A DNA stretch of 64,000 nucleotides from Mucilaginibacter sp. SG564 (GTDB taxonomy: Bacteria; Bacteroidota; Bacteroidia; Sphingobacteriales; Sphingobacteriaceae). Of the stretch, positions 34,156-42,957 are shown in pieces (the first letter of the stretch is position 1; each line of letters starts with the position of its first letter). The stretch is taken from positions 372,001-436,000 of the forward strand of contig NZ_JABGNA010000005.1 in assembly GCF_013149275.1 (NCBI RefSeq). The letters run 5' to 3'. A program made the position numbers and the translations under genes. Below the pieces are notes generated by a model. It was not told where the DNA came from. It saw nothing but the letters and a program-made list of their open reading frames with translations, and did no database searches.

Positions 34156-35328
34156 ATGAAGAAAAACACATTAATTATACTATTGGCTTTGCTGTTCAGC
34201 CAGGCAGCCATTTGCAAAAACTTTACCGTTCGCTCACAGGAAGAGTTTAAAACTGCAGTCTCACAGGCGGTCGCAGGAGATGTAATCATCATCGCCAATG
34301 GTACTTATACCGGCTGGGCCGTAAAGGTGCCGACCGTAGCTAACGCAGCTCACCCTTTAAGCATTCGCGCAGAAACCCGCGACAAGGTGATATTTACAGG
34401 CGATACCGATCAGTCGGTATTCGAAATATCCGGGAGTTATATCGTATTACAGGGTTTAATTTTTAAGGGCTGCAATGTGCTTAAAGCCGATGGAAAAGTC
34501 GGTGTATTGGTAGAATTTAAAAATTCCACAGACTGTCGTTTAACACAATGCTTATTTACACAAAACGCGGCTAAAGCCCAGTTTACGCCACTGGTTATTG
34601 TATCTGGTACAGGGCAGCACAACCGGGTAGACAGTTGCCGTTTTATCTCCAACATCGATAACCAGGAACTACAAATAAAGATCACCAAAGAGGCTTGCCC
34701 GGTAAATACCCTTATAGAAAATAATATATTTGAAAACAAGGCAAAGGTTAACTGGAAGGTATTTAATGGCGGCGAATGCGTGCAGATAGGTCAGGATCCG
34801 GTATTGTTGGGAACTTCCATTGCCAAATCTATAGTGCGTTACAATCGTTTTATCAATTGCAATGGCGAACCCGAAGTGATCAGCAATAAAAGTTCTGGCA
34901 ATAGTTATATCCATAACTATTTTGAAAACTGTGAGGGCGAACTGGTTATGCGCGGCGGGCACGACTGTGTGATTGATAGCAATGTAATTAATGGCGGCAC
35001 CGGCGGCATACGCATTAACGGCACAGGTCATATCATTACTCATAATACCATCAGCAATGTTAAAACCGGCATCAGGTTGATGTACGGTATGGGCAGGGGG
35101 AAATCGGAGATTGGCTTTTACATAGCAGCCAGCAATTGTGTTATTAAAAATAACCATATCGAAAAAGCCGCTACAGGAATACTGGTGGGAGATAACAAAA
35201 ATGCCGATTGGACGGGCAAGTTTAATACTACACGCTACCCATCGCGGGTAATACAGGATGTGGCACCCTTTGACAATACAATTGGTGATAATATTTTTAC
35301 CGATTGCGGTCAAACGATCAAAGAATGA
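34156..35328 (+). CDS. PL6-like polysaccharide lyase (chondroitinase B / alginate lyase family)
   Basis: A 390-residue secreted beta-helix protein. The signal peptide MKKNTLIILLALLFSQAAIC precedes KNFTVRSQEEFKTAV. The pattern of a parallel beta-helix (ADGDVIIIANGTYTGW-like A-GDVIIIANGTYTG, IVLQGLIFKGC) and the central VISNKSSGNSYIHNYFENCEGEL, VMRGGHDCVIDSN matches the catalytic Lys and Arg region of PL6 lyases. Substrates in the family are alginate and dermatan sulfate; which applies cannot be told. It is shorter than many PL6 members and has no SusC/SusD neighbours. Confidence 0.75.
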   Translation: MKKNTLIILLALLFSQAAICKNFTVRSQEEFKTAVSQAVAGDVIIIANGTYTGWAVKVPTVANAAHPLSIRAETRDKVIFTGDTDQSVFEISGSYIVLQGLIFKGCNVLKADGKVGVLVEFKNSTDCRLTQCLFTQNAAKAQFTPLVIVSGTGQHNRVDSCRFISNIDNQELQIKITKEACPVNTLIENNIFENKAKVNWKVFNGGECVQIGQDPVLLGTSIAKSIVRYNRFINCNGEPEVISNKSSGNSYIHNYFENCEGELVMRGGHDCVIDSNVINGGTGGIRINGTGHIITHNTISNVKTGIRLMYGMGRGKSEIGFYIAASNCVIKNNHIEKAATGILVGDNKNADWTGKFNTTRYPSRVIQDVAPFDNTIGDNIFTDCGQTIKE

Positions 35329-35448
35329 TAGTTCGTTTTAAATAAATGTTAACCTAAGAACACTTTATTGAACTTGATGTCGATAGAAACAAAGTTCAGG
35401 TATTTTATTTGCATAAATTTTTTAGTTTAGCCAGCTCAAATAATAATT

Positions 35449-35625
35449 ATGGAAAATTTTCAAAAATTAAAAGAATTAATCGCTGCGGCCGAAGCTGATG
35501 CTGCCAGTTTTTATGAAAAAGGTAACAAAGCTGCCGGTACCCGTTTAAGGAATGCTATGCAGGCTTTAAAAGTTTTAGCGAGCGATATTCGTAAAGAAGT
35601 AACTGAGAAAAAAAACGCTCAATAA
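35449..35625 (+). CDS. Hc1-like histone H1 family protein
   Basis: A 58-residue basic helical protein starting MENFQKLKELIAAAEADAAS and ending EVTEKKNAQ. It matches the small Hc1/histone H1-like family common in Bacteroidota (AAAEADAASFYEKGNKAAGTR, RLRNAMQALKVLASDIRKEV), thought to bind DNA and condense the nucleoid by analogy with chlamydial Hc1. The leader TCAAATAATAATTATGG has no Shine-Dalgarno. It is monocistronic, with a strong terminator just after the stop. Confidence 0.88.
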   Translation: MENFQKLKELIAAAEADAASFYEKGNKAAGTRLRNAMQALKVLASDIRKEVTEKKNAQ

Positions 35626-35642
35626 TCAAACAACGATTTAAA

Positions 35643-35672
35643 AAACCCCGACCAAATTGGTCGGGGTTTTTT
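35643..35672 (+). terminator. Terminator after the histone-like gene
   Basis: AACCCCGACC-AAATT-GGTCGGGGTT stem, followed by TTTTG; A residues on the other side let it work in both directions. Confidence 0.9.
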
Positions 35673-35703
35673 GTTTGCCATAAATAGCCTAACTTTGTGC
35701 CCG

Positions 35704-36018
35704 ATGAAATATATCGCCATCATCATAAGCTTGTACATCTCCCTCCTGTCGGTAATGCCGTGCCAGGACAGGGACGATGCGGCATGGGCTCAAACACACC
35801 TGACCATCAGGCAGGCTCATGATGGCAATAAGGATTGCACCCGCGAAGCCTGCACACCGCTTTGCTCCTGCTCCTGCTGTTCAAGCGTTCGGGATATCGA
35901 CTCACAGGCGCAAGTTCCAACCTTTCAGCAAAACACTTTTGTTCCATATCCCGATCTCATCATCCCTGCCTTATCTGAGCAGGATATAGCAATCTGGCAG
36001 CCGCCGCAATTAAGTTAA
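35704..36018 (+). CDS. Small Cys-rich secreted protein (DUF6660-like)
   Basis: A 104-residue protein starting MKYIAIIISLYISLLSVMPC with a signal-like hydrophobic segment; the upstream ATG at 35671 adds a non-hydrophobic leader and is rejected. The middle holds a cysteine cluster (CTREACTPLCSCSCCS) that could bind metal. It resembles DUF6660, small proteins found next to CzcA/CusA pumps. It lies 80 bases upstream of the RND gene on the same strand, so a periplasmic metal-binding role in efflux is inferred from position and composition. Confidence 0.7.
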   Translation: MKYIAIIISLYISLLSVMPCQDRDDAAWAQTHLTIRQAHDGNKDCTREACTPLCSCSCCSSVRDIDSQAQVPTFQQNTFVPYPDLIIPALSEQDIAIWQPPQLS

Positions 36019-36098
36019 TTCGAATTTCCTTTTTATTTTTTTTGCCTGTCATCACCAATGACGAGGCATGGATTGTCGCATTAATTTAATAAAATTTC

Positions 36099-39000
36099 AT
36101 GTTTGATCATATTATCGCGTTCTCTATCCGGAACAAGGTAACTATCGGAATCATGACGTTGTTGCTGGTGATTGCCGGAATTTATTCCGCTGCCCATTTA
36201 CCGGTCGACGCGCAGCCTGATATTACCAACAACCAGGTACAGATCATTACGCAGGCACCCAATCTGGGTGCACAGGAAGTGGAGCAGTTTATTACTGCTC
36301 CTATTGAACTATCCATGGCCAATATTGCCGGGATAGTTGAAAAACGATCTATCTCCCGTTCGGGCATCTCCGTTATAACCCTGGTTTTTAAAGACAATAT
36401 TGATATATACTGGGCACGCCAGCAGGTAACTGCCCAGTTAAAAGAAGCCGAAAGCAGTATACCAACTGATCTTGGTCAGCCCACACTTGCCCCAATAACT
36501 ACCGGCCTTGGCGAAATTTATCAGTACGTGATCCATACCAAAAAGGGTTATGAGCAAAAGTACACAGCTACCGATCTGCGGACCATACAGGATTGGCTGG
36601 TACGCACACAATTAGCTGGTACAGTTGGCGTAGCCGAAGTAAGTGGCTGGGGTGGTTTTGTTAAACAATACGAAGTTGCGCTGGATAACGACAAGCTCAA
36701 TTCACTGGGACTTACTATACCCGATGTGTACTCCGCTCTACAAAAAAACAACGAAAACACAGGCGGCTCCTACATCGAGCAACTCAACAACGCTTACTTT
36801 ATCCGCGGCCTGGGGCAGGTAAAATCACTGGATGATATCAAAAAGATTGTTGTAAAAAATGTAAAAGGCTCGCCCGTTTTAATACGCGATATTGCCATGG
36901 TGCAGTTTGGCAGTGCCACCCGCTACGGCGCAGTAACCCGGAATGGCGAAGGCGAAGTTGTTGCCGGTGTTACTTTGATGCTCAAAGGCGAAAACTTTAG
37001 CCAGGTGATCAAAAATGTAAAAGAGCGCATGGTGCAGATCAAAAAATCATTGCCCGAGGGTGTAACCATTGAGCCTTTCATTGACCGCACCGAACTGGTT
37101 AACCGGGCCATCGGTACCGTAAAGCGTAACCTATTAGAGGGTGCGCTGATCGTTATTTTTGTGCTGGTGCTCCTGTTGGGCAACTTCAGGGCAGGCCTGG
37201 TGGTGGCTTCGGTTATTCCGCTGGCTATGTTGTTCGCGTTTCTGATGATGAGGCTGTTTAATGTTTCTGGCAACCTGATGAGTTTAGGAGCTATCGACTT
37301 CGGACTTATTGTGGATGGCGCGGTAATTATTGTGGAAAGCGTGGTGCATCACATTACGAGCGGTCGCTACCAAAATAATACTATCGAAAAGCTGAGTACC
37401 GAACAAATGGATACGGAGGTACAAAACAGCGCTGGCAAGCTCATGAAATCGGCGGCTTTCGGGCAGATCATTATCCTCATCGTTTATCTCCCCCTATTGT
37501 CGCTCATCGGTATCGAAGGTAAAATGTTCCGGCCGATGGCGCAAACCGTGGCCTTTGCCATTTTGGGTGCGTTCATCCTTTCGCTTACTTATGTACCGAT
37601 GGCCAGCGCCTTGTTCCTGAGCAAAAACACGGTACACAAAACCAATATTTCAGATCGTATCATCACTTTTTTACAGCGTATTTATCAGCACGCGCTGGTG
37701 GCTGTATTGAAAGTAAAAACGCTTATCGTTGTGGTGGTTTTTATATTATTTGGTATCTCGATATGGGCATTCAGTCGCATGGGTGGCGAATTTATTCCTA
37801 CACTGGAAGAAGGCGACCTCACCGTGGAGATCTCGATGATGCAGGGCACCTCACTTTCCGAAGTGGTTAAAACCTTCGGAAAGGCCGAGAAATTATTGAA
37901 AGCTCGTTTCCCGGAGATCAAACAAGCGGTTACCCGGATAGGCAGTTCGGAGATACCGACCGACCCTATGCCTATTGAAAAAGCAGATATGATGCTGGCG
38001 ATGAAACCAAAGAGTGAATGGAAAAACGCCGCGACCAGGGAAGAAATGTCAGCAAAAATGGAAGCCGTACTGGAGGAAATTCCCGGTATCCATGCCTCTA
38101 TCTCGCAACCCATGCAAATGCGTTTTAATGAATTGATGACCGGCATCAGGCAGGATGTTGCCATTAAGATTTATGGCGAAGACCTGGATGTACTGGCTGA
38201 TGAGGCTGGCAAGATCGCAAAAGAGATATCGACAGTAAAAGGTGTAACCGAGCCCTATATCGAAAAAGTGATCGGTTTGCCTCAGATCCAGGTAGCCTAT
38301 AACCGCGACAGGATGGCCCAATACGGCTTAAATATCAGCGATGTGAATATGATACTCAAAACCGCCTTTGCCGGCAATGTGGCCGGTGTGGTATTTGAGG
38401 GCGAAAAACGTTTTGATATGGTGGTGCGCATGGACCGCAACCTGCGCGAAAACATTGCCAACGTGGAGAACCTACTCATCCCACTCCCCTCGGGCAATAA
38501 AGTTCCGCTGAACCAGGTGGCGGATATCGGTATCAAAGATGCCCCGGCCCAGATATCCCGCGAGGATGGTAAGCGCCGTATCTATGTAGGTTTCAACGTA
38601 GAAGGCCGCGATGTGGAATCAACCGTAACCGAGATCCAGAATAAACTGGCTAACCGGATAAAATTACCCGGTGGTTATTATATGACCTATGGCGGGCAGT
38701 TTCAGAATCTGCAGGCGGCAAAAAGCCGCTTGGCTATTGCCGTGCCTGCTGCTTTGTTGTTTATACTGGTGCTGCTGTATGTTACCTTTCGCTCGGTTAA
38801 GGAAAGCCTGCTCATTTTTACGGCTGTACCTTTGGCTTCTATGGGTGGTGTAGCAGCATTACTGCTTCGCGGAATGCCGTTCAGTATTTCGGCGGGGGTT
38901 GGCTTTATTGCCCTGTTTGGTGTAGCGGTGCTCAATGGCATTGTGCTCATTGGCTATTTCAATCAACTGAAAGAAGAAGGCATGAGCAATATTTACGATC

Positions 39001-40475
39001 GTGTACTCGAAGGCACCAAAACACGGCTGCGCCCCGTACTGATGACGGCCTCTGTTGCTTCGCTGGGCTTCCTGCCTATGGCGCTGTCATCAAGTGCGGG
39101 TGCCGAAGTGCAAAAACCACTGGCTACCGTAGTGATAGGCGGCTTGGTTACTGCCACGTTTTTAACCCTGTTTGTATTGCCTTGCCTGTACCTGCTATTT
39201 AACCGGAAAGAGGTAAGTAAAATAAAACTACCCAAGGCAGTGTTAACTATTTTGATCATGGGCATGCTGGCAATAGCCGGTGCACCCAAAGCAAATGCGC
39301 AGCAAAACGCACCATTAACACTGGATAGCGCGATAGCCAAAGCATTAAATCAAAATCTGAAAGTGCGATCTGCCGGGCTATCGGTTGAGCAGGCCCGGGC
39401 TTTACAAAAATCATCGGCCGATTTGCCCAAGACCGAGTTTCTGCTTACGCAGGATCCTACCAGTGGGGGTAACATTGATAACAGTATCGCCGTAACCCAA
39501 AACATTGCCTGGCCGGGATTGTACAAAAACCAACGAAAACTGCTGAACCGGCAAACTCAACTGGCCGAAAGCTCGGGCGCTGTAACCCGTGCCGATATCA
39601 TTAAACAGGTACGTAGTGCCTGGTATGCTTACCTCCTGAACCGGGAAATGCTGCGGGTTTTGGACCACCAGGACAGCATCTACTCAGGTTTTGTAAAAAA
39701 GGCGGAGATTCGGCGCAAAACCGGCGAAACATCCGCTCTGGAAGTGATCAGCGCCCGTAATAAATACCAGGAGATTCAAGCGATACGGATCGGCACCCAA
39801 GCTGATCTGCGCAGTAATGAATTGGCCCTCCAGCAATTATTGAATATGGATGAGCCTGTGACGGTAAGCGAAAGCGCCTTACCGATACTGCTTGATCTGC
39901 GGTCTGATGCCGCTAATGTGGCCGATAACCCGCAGGTAGGCATGGGACTTCAGCAGATTGAGGTGGCCAGGGCAAAAGTGGCCGTTGAAAAATCGCGATT
40001 GATGCCCGATTTTACTTTGGGCTATAACCAGCAGCTGCTTATTGCTGGCTTCAATCCGGCCAATATCAACCGGAGCTACTCGCCGGGTACACGCATTGGT
40101 GGTTTCCAAGTGGGGGTTGCCGTACCAGTTTTCAGTAAGGCTTATACGGCGCGTATCCGTTCAGAAAAACTGGGGGCACAGGTGGCCGAGATCAATTACC
40201 GCCAAACCCGTCAGCAACTCAGCACCCAATATGAGCAGGAATTACAGCAATATCAAAAATTCAGGCAAGCGGTGGATTATTACACCTCCGGTGGATTAAA
40301 GCAAGCCGATGAGCAATTACGAATAGCACAGGTATCCTTCAATCTGGGCGAGATAGGCTATATCGAATACATCCAGAATACATCCGCGGCTATACAAACC
40401 CGGTTGGCTTACCTCGACGCAGTGAGTCGCCTGAATCAATCGGCTATACAAATTCAATATATCAAAGGGAAATAA
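36099..40475 (+). CDS. CzcA/CusA heavy-metal RND pump fused to a TolC-type outer-membrane factor
   Basis: A 1458-residue fusion. Residues 1 to about 1035 are a complete HME-RND proton/metal antiporter with twelve membrane helices: DAQPDITNNQVQIITQAPN near the N-terminus, and GAIDFGLIVDGAVIIVE with Asp400, Asp406 and Glu413 as the proton relay. Residues 1035-1067 form a basic then hydrophobic linker ending in ANA, like a signal peptide. Residues 1068-1458 form an OEP/TolC domain with coiled-coil hairpins (LTLDSAIAKALNQNLKVRSA). RND pumps carry metal from periplasm or cytoplasm to the outside; Cu/Ag versus Zn/Co/Cd cannot be settled. The adaptor gene starts one base after the stop. Confidence 0.93.
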   Translation: MFDHIIAFSIRNKVTIGIMTLLLVIAGIYSAAHLPVDAQPDITNNQVQIITQAPNLGAQEVEQFITAPIELSMANIAGIVEKRSISRSGISVITLVFKDNIDIYWARQQVTAQLKEAESSIPTDLGQPTLAPITTGLGEIYQYVIHTKKGYEQKYTATDLRTIQDWLVRTQLAGTVGVAEVSGWGGFVKQYEVALDNDKLNSLGLTIPDVYSALQKNNENTGGSYIEQLNNAYFIRGLGQVKSLDDIKKIVVKNVKGSPVLIRDIAMVQFGSATRYGAVTRNGEGEVVAGVTLMLKGENFSQVIKNVKERMVQIKKSLPEGVTIEPFIDRTELVNRAIGTVKRNLLEGALIVIFVLVLLLGNFRAGLVVASVIPLAMLFAFLMMRLFNVSGNLMSLGAIDFGLIVDGAVIIVESVVHHITSGRYQNNTIEKLSTEQMDTEVQNSAGKLMKSAAFGQIIILIVYLPLLSLIGIEGKMFRPMAQTVAFAILGAFILSLTYVPMASALFLSKNTVHKTNISDRIITFLQRIYQHALVAVLKVKTLIVVVVFILFGISIWAFSRMGGEFIPTLEEGDLTVEISMMQGTSLSEVVKTFGKAEKLLKARFPEIKQAVTRIGSSEIPTDPMPIEKADMMLAMKPKSEWKNAATREEMSAKMEAVLEEIPGIHASISQPMQMRFNELMTGIRQDVAIKIYGEDLDVLADEAGKIAKEISTVKGVTEPYIEKVIGLPQIQVAYNRDRMAQYGLNISDVNMILKTAFAGNVAGVVFEGEKRFDMVVRMDRNLRENIANVENLLIPLPSGNKVPLNQVADIGIKDAPAQISREDGKRRIYVGFNVEGRDVESTVTEIQNKLANRIKLPGGYYMTYGGQFQNLQAAKSRLAIAVPAALLFILVLLYVTFRSVKESLLIFTAVPLASMGGVAALLLRGMPFSISAGVGFIALFGVAVLNGIVLIGYFNQLKEEGMSNIYDRVLEGTKTRLRPVLMTASVASLGFLPMALSSSAGAEVQKPLATVVIGGLVTATFLTLFVLPCLYLLFNRKEVSKIKLPKAVLTILIMGMLAIAGAPKANAQQNAPLTLDSAIAKALNQNLKVRSAGLSVEQARALQKSSADLPKTEFLLTQDPTSGGNIDNSIAVTQNIAWPGLYKNQRKLLNRQTQLAESSGAVTRADIIKQVRSAWYAYLLNREMLRVLDHQDSIYSGFVKKAEIRRKTGETSALEVISARNKYQEIQAIRIGTQADLRSNELALQQLLNMDEPVTVSESALPILLDLRSDAANVADNPQVGMGLQQIEVARAKVAVEKSRLMPDFTLGYNQQLLIAGFNPANINRSYSPGTRIGGFQVGVAVPVFSKAYTARIRSEKLGAQVAEINYRQTRQQLSTQYEQELQQYQKFRQAVDYYTSGGLKQADEQLRIAQVSFNLGEIGYIEYIQNTSAAIQTRLAYLDAVSRLNQSAIQIQYIKGK

Positions 40476-40476
40476 A

Positions 40477-41688
40477 ATGAAAACTCAACAATATAAATAT
40501 GCTATACCGGTACTGATTATTTTGGGTGCCGGTTTGCTGGCTGCCTGTTCGGGCAATTCGGCAAAAAAAGAAAATGACAGCCCGCAGGAGGCTGCCAATG
40601 TAAAAGCTGTCAAACCGGATAACTTGATACTTACCGAAGCACAAATGAAAAATGTGGGTATTGAAGTAGGTGTTATCCCGCAAAAGAATCTCGACGCGGT
40701 GATCAAAGCAAACGGTCAGCTGGCCGTTCCGCCGCAAAACAAGGCGGATGTGAGCATCCTTTCAGGTGGGGTTATCGGCCATATCAGCGTGCTCGAGGGG
40801 CAGCAGGTAAAACGCGGGCAGGTGCTGGCTACCATCAGTAATCAGGACCTTATCAAAATACAGCAGGATTACTTGGCTGCAAAAAGCAATTTTACTTATG
40901 TACAGGCAGAGTTTAACCGGCAACGCCAGTTACAGGATGCAGGCGCTGGAACCGGCAAATCATTTCAATCGGCGCAGGCTACCTATAATGCGGAGCTTTC
41001 GCGCATCAACGCTTTTGAAAGCCAGCTCAGACAATTAAGTATCAATCCTGGCAGGATCAACAGCGGTAATATTGTTTCCAGTTTCCCGGTGGTTTCGCCC
41101 ATTACCGGAACCGTAGGTAAAATATCTGCCAACACCGGGGCTTATGTTCAGCCGGGTACATCGATTATGGAGGTGGTTGATAACTCCAAGATCCATTGTG
41201 ATCTTACCGTTTTTGAAAAAGACCTGATGCAGGTAAAACTTGGTCAAAAAGTAAATTTTCAGCTCACCAACCAGGGCGATATGATGATCACAGGTAAGAT
41301 CAATGGTATCAACAAATCGTTCGAGAACGAAAGCAAAGGCGTTATTGTTCATGCTGAGATCGATAACCGGCAGCACAAAAACCTGATCCCGGGAATGTAT
41401 GTTACCGCCCTCATCAATATAGGCAGCCACATGGTACCGGCAGTGCCGGTTGAAGCGGTGGTTCGCTCAAGCGGCAGACAATACATTTACATCGTAACCA
41501 ACGAACAAACAGGCGCAGGTAAAACAACCAGTTACAGCTTTAAAAAAGCAGAAGTAGCAACCGGTGTAATGGAATTGGGCTATATAGAAATTAAACCCAT
41601 GAGCAATTTACCCGCCAATGCCAAAGCGGCACTAAAAGGAGCGTTCTACCTGGAATCAAAAGCCGAAGGTGGATCGGATGATGATTAA
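40477..41688 (+). CDS. RND efflux periplasmic adaptor (CzcB/CusB type) lipoprotein
   Basis: A 403-residue membrane-fusion protein linking the RND pump to the outer-membrane channel. The N-terminus has a lipobox (LLAAC, Cys24), so it is anchored as a lipoprotein. The barrel-sandwich halves are visible (GGVIGHISVLEGQQVKRGQVLATISN and VSPITGTVGKISANTGAYVQPG), with a helical hairpin between them and a beta-barrel domain after (MITGKINGINKSFENESKG). No Met- or His-rich metal-binding tail is present. One base separates it from the fused pump, so it is the second gene of the operon. Confidence 0.93.
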   Translation: MKTQQYKYAIPVLIILGAGLLAACSGNSAKKENDSPQEAANVKAVKPDNLILTEAQMKNVGIEVGVIPQKNLDAVIKANGQLAVPPQNKADVSILSGGVIGHISVLEGQQVKRGQVLATISNQDLIKIQQDYLAAKSNFTYVQAEFNRQRQLQDAGAGTGKSFQSAQATYNAELSRINAFESQLRQLSINPGRINSGNIVSSFPVVSPITGTVGKISANTGAYVQPGTSIMEVVDNSKIHCDLTVFEKDLMQVKLGQKVNFQLTNQGDMMITGKINGINKSFENESKGVIVHAEIDNRQHKNLIPGMYVTALINIGSHMVPAVPVEAVVRSSGRQYIYIVTNEQTGAGKTTSYSFKKAEVATGVMELGYIEIKPMSNLPANAKAALKGAFYLESKAEGGSDDD

Positions 41689-41715
41689 TTATTTGGCCTA
41701 AATAAGAATAGCTCA

Positions 41716-41810
41716 GCTGCCGCGGGCTTTCAGCCCGTGGTATGCATGGCTTCAGCTTTCAGCTGAAAGCTTTAATCATGCCATCCACGAGATACGCTAA
41801 TCTCGCGGAA
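41716..41810. repeat. Family D palindromic repeat
   Basis: GCTGCCGCGGGCTTTCAGCC, CAGCTTTCAGCTGAAAGC and CACGAGATACGCTAATCTCGCGG in the same order as at 3775. Confidence 0.85.
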
Positions 41811-41825
41811 GCAAAAGAATTTTTC

Positions 41826-41957
41826 AACCCCCATCGAGGTTAAAGCTTTGTAGAAAAATTCAGCTCAAAATCCAGTGCCGTAGGTACTGCACACAAATGG
41901 CATGCTAAATGTTTATTCTCTTTGTTTACTACAAAGCTTTTATTCCTCCAGAGTATC
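41826..41957. repeat. Family E palindromic repeat, diverged, reverse orientation
   Basis: GGTTAAAGCTTTGTAGAAA, AGTGCCGTAGGTACTGCA, TGGCATGCTAAAT and CTACAAAGCTTTTATTCCTCC follow one another. This is the reverse complement of the 142-bp unit duplicated at 49048-49331, with many differences. The rest of the gap to 42060 is AT-rich and holds no gene. Confidence 0.75.
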
Positions 41958-42060
41958 CTTAAATTACCTTTTACAGCTAATAATTGTAGAAATCACTTTT
42001 ATTCATTTCTTAAAAAGAGTAGTCTCTAATTAAAAAACTTTAAAAAGTATACATATTAAA

Positions 42061-42762
42061 TTATAGCGTATCCGGGTTTGGGATAAAATTCATGAAAGCC
42101 TGGAACTTGGCGTAGTAATTTTGCATGTTAAGCTGGTAATAATACGCGCCTCTTTTTGAGCCCGCTTTATCCTTATCGGCCAGCTTAATCAACAAGCCGG
42201 TTGCCAATACCCTTTTGCTGAAATTGCGCTTATCAATGGTGGTATTAAAAACACATTCATAAAGTGTTTGCAACTGCGGAATGGTAAACTTGGTAGGTAG
42301 CAGCTCGAACAAAATAGGGTGCATAGCGGCCTTATAACGGATGCGCTTTTTGGCCTGCTCCAGCATTTCCTGCTGGTCAAATATCAATTTGGGGGTACGC
42401 TTGAGTTGGAACCATTCGGCATGATAGTCTGAACTGATCTGGGTTTGATACTTCTGTATATCAATAAGCGCGAAATAGGCTACAGAAACAGTACGTTCCA
42501 TAGGGTCGCGGTTAGGTTCGCCAAAAGTATAAAGCTGCTCCAGGTATACACCTTCCAGCCCGGTTAATTGTTTGAGGATCCGGTTTGCTGCCTGATCAAT
42601 ACTTTCATTGCCCTGCACAAAACCACCCATCAGGCTCCAGTTTCCCTTCTCGGGCTGAAATCCTCTCTTGATCAGTAATAGTTTTAAAACCTCTCCGTCA
42701 AACCCAAAAATAATGCAGTCCACAGCCAGCAGTAACCTGGTCTGTTTAGAGTATTTTAGCAT
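42061..42762 (-). CDS. NrtR-like transcriptional regulator with degenerate Nudix domain
   Basis: A 233-residue protein with an N-terminal Nudix fold and a C-terminal winged helix (FTIPQLQTLYECVFNTTIDKRNFSKRVLATGLL). The Nudix box GGFVQGNESIDQAANRILKQLTG lacks the REUxEE glutamates needed for hydrolysis, which is typical of NrtR-family repressors. In Bacteroidota, family members regulate NAD or pentose metabolism by binding an ADP-ribose-like or sugar ligand; the target here is unknown because no metabolic operon is adjacent. The AT-rich upstream spacer should contain its own operator. Confidence 0.85.
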   Translation of the reverse strand: MLKYSKQTRLLLAVDCIIFGFDGEVLKLLLIKRGFQPEKGNWSLMGGFVQGNESIDQAANRILKQLTGLEGVYLEQLYTFGEPNRDPMERTVSVAYFALIDIQKYQTQISSDYHAEWFQLKRTPKLIFDQQEMLEQAKKRIRYKAAMHPILFELLPTKFTIPQLQTLYECVFNTTIDKRNFSKRVLATGLLIKLADKDKAGSKRGAYYYQLNMQNYYAKFQAFMNFIPNPDTL

Positions 42763-42899
42763 CTTATATAATCCGAATTATAATAAAAAACAAATATAGA
42801 ATTACATTCGATATAAGCATAAATAAAAGGATTTCCAAGAAAAAAAATAAAAGGACAAATATTGATTGCAAAAATAAAGTAAGGTCTGTGATTTTGATG

Positions 42900-42936
42900 C
42901 GCCACATTAATTGTTTATTAAACGATTAATGTGGCG
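42900..42936 (-). terminator. Hairpin terminator after the T9SS-cargo gene
   Basis: CGCCACATTAAT at 42900-42911 and ATTAATGTGGCG at 42925-42936 form a perfect 12-bp stem, 20 bases past the stop. On the minus strand it is followed by CATCAAAATC, a weak T run, so strength is uncertain. Confidence 0.6.
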
Positions 42937-42957
42937 TATTTTAAACCGACTTGTGAA

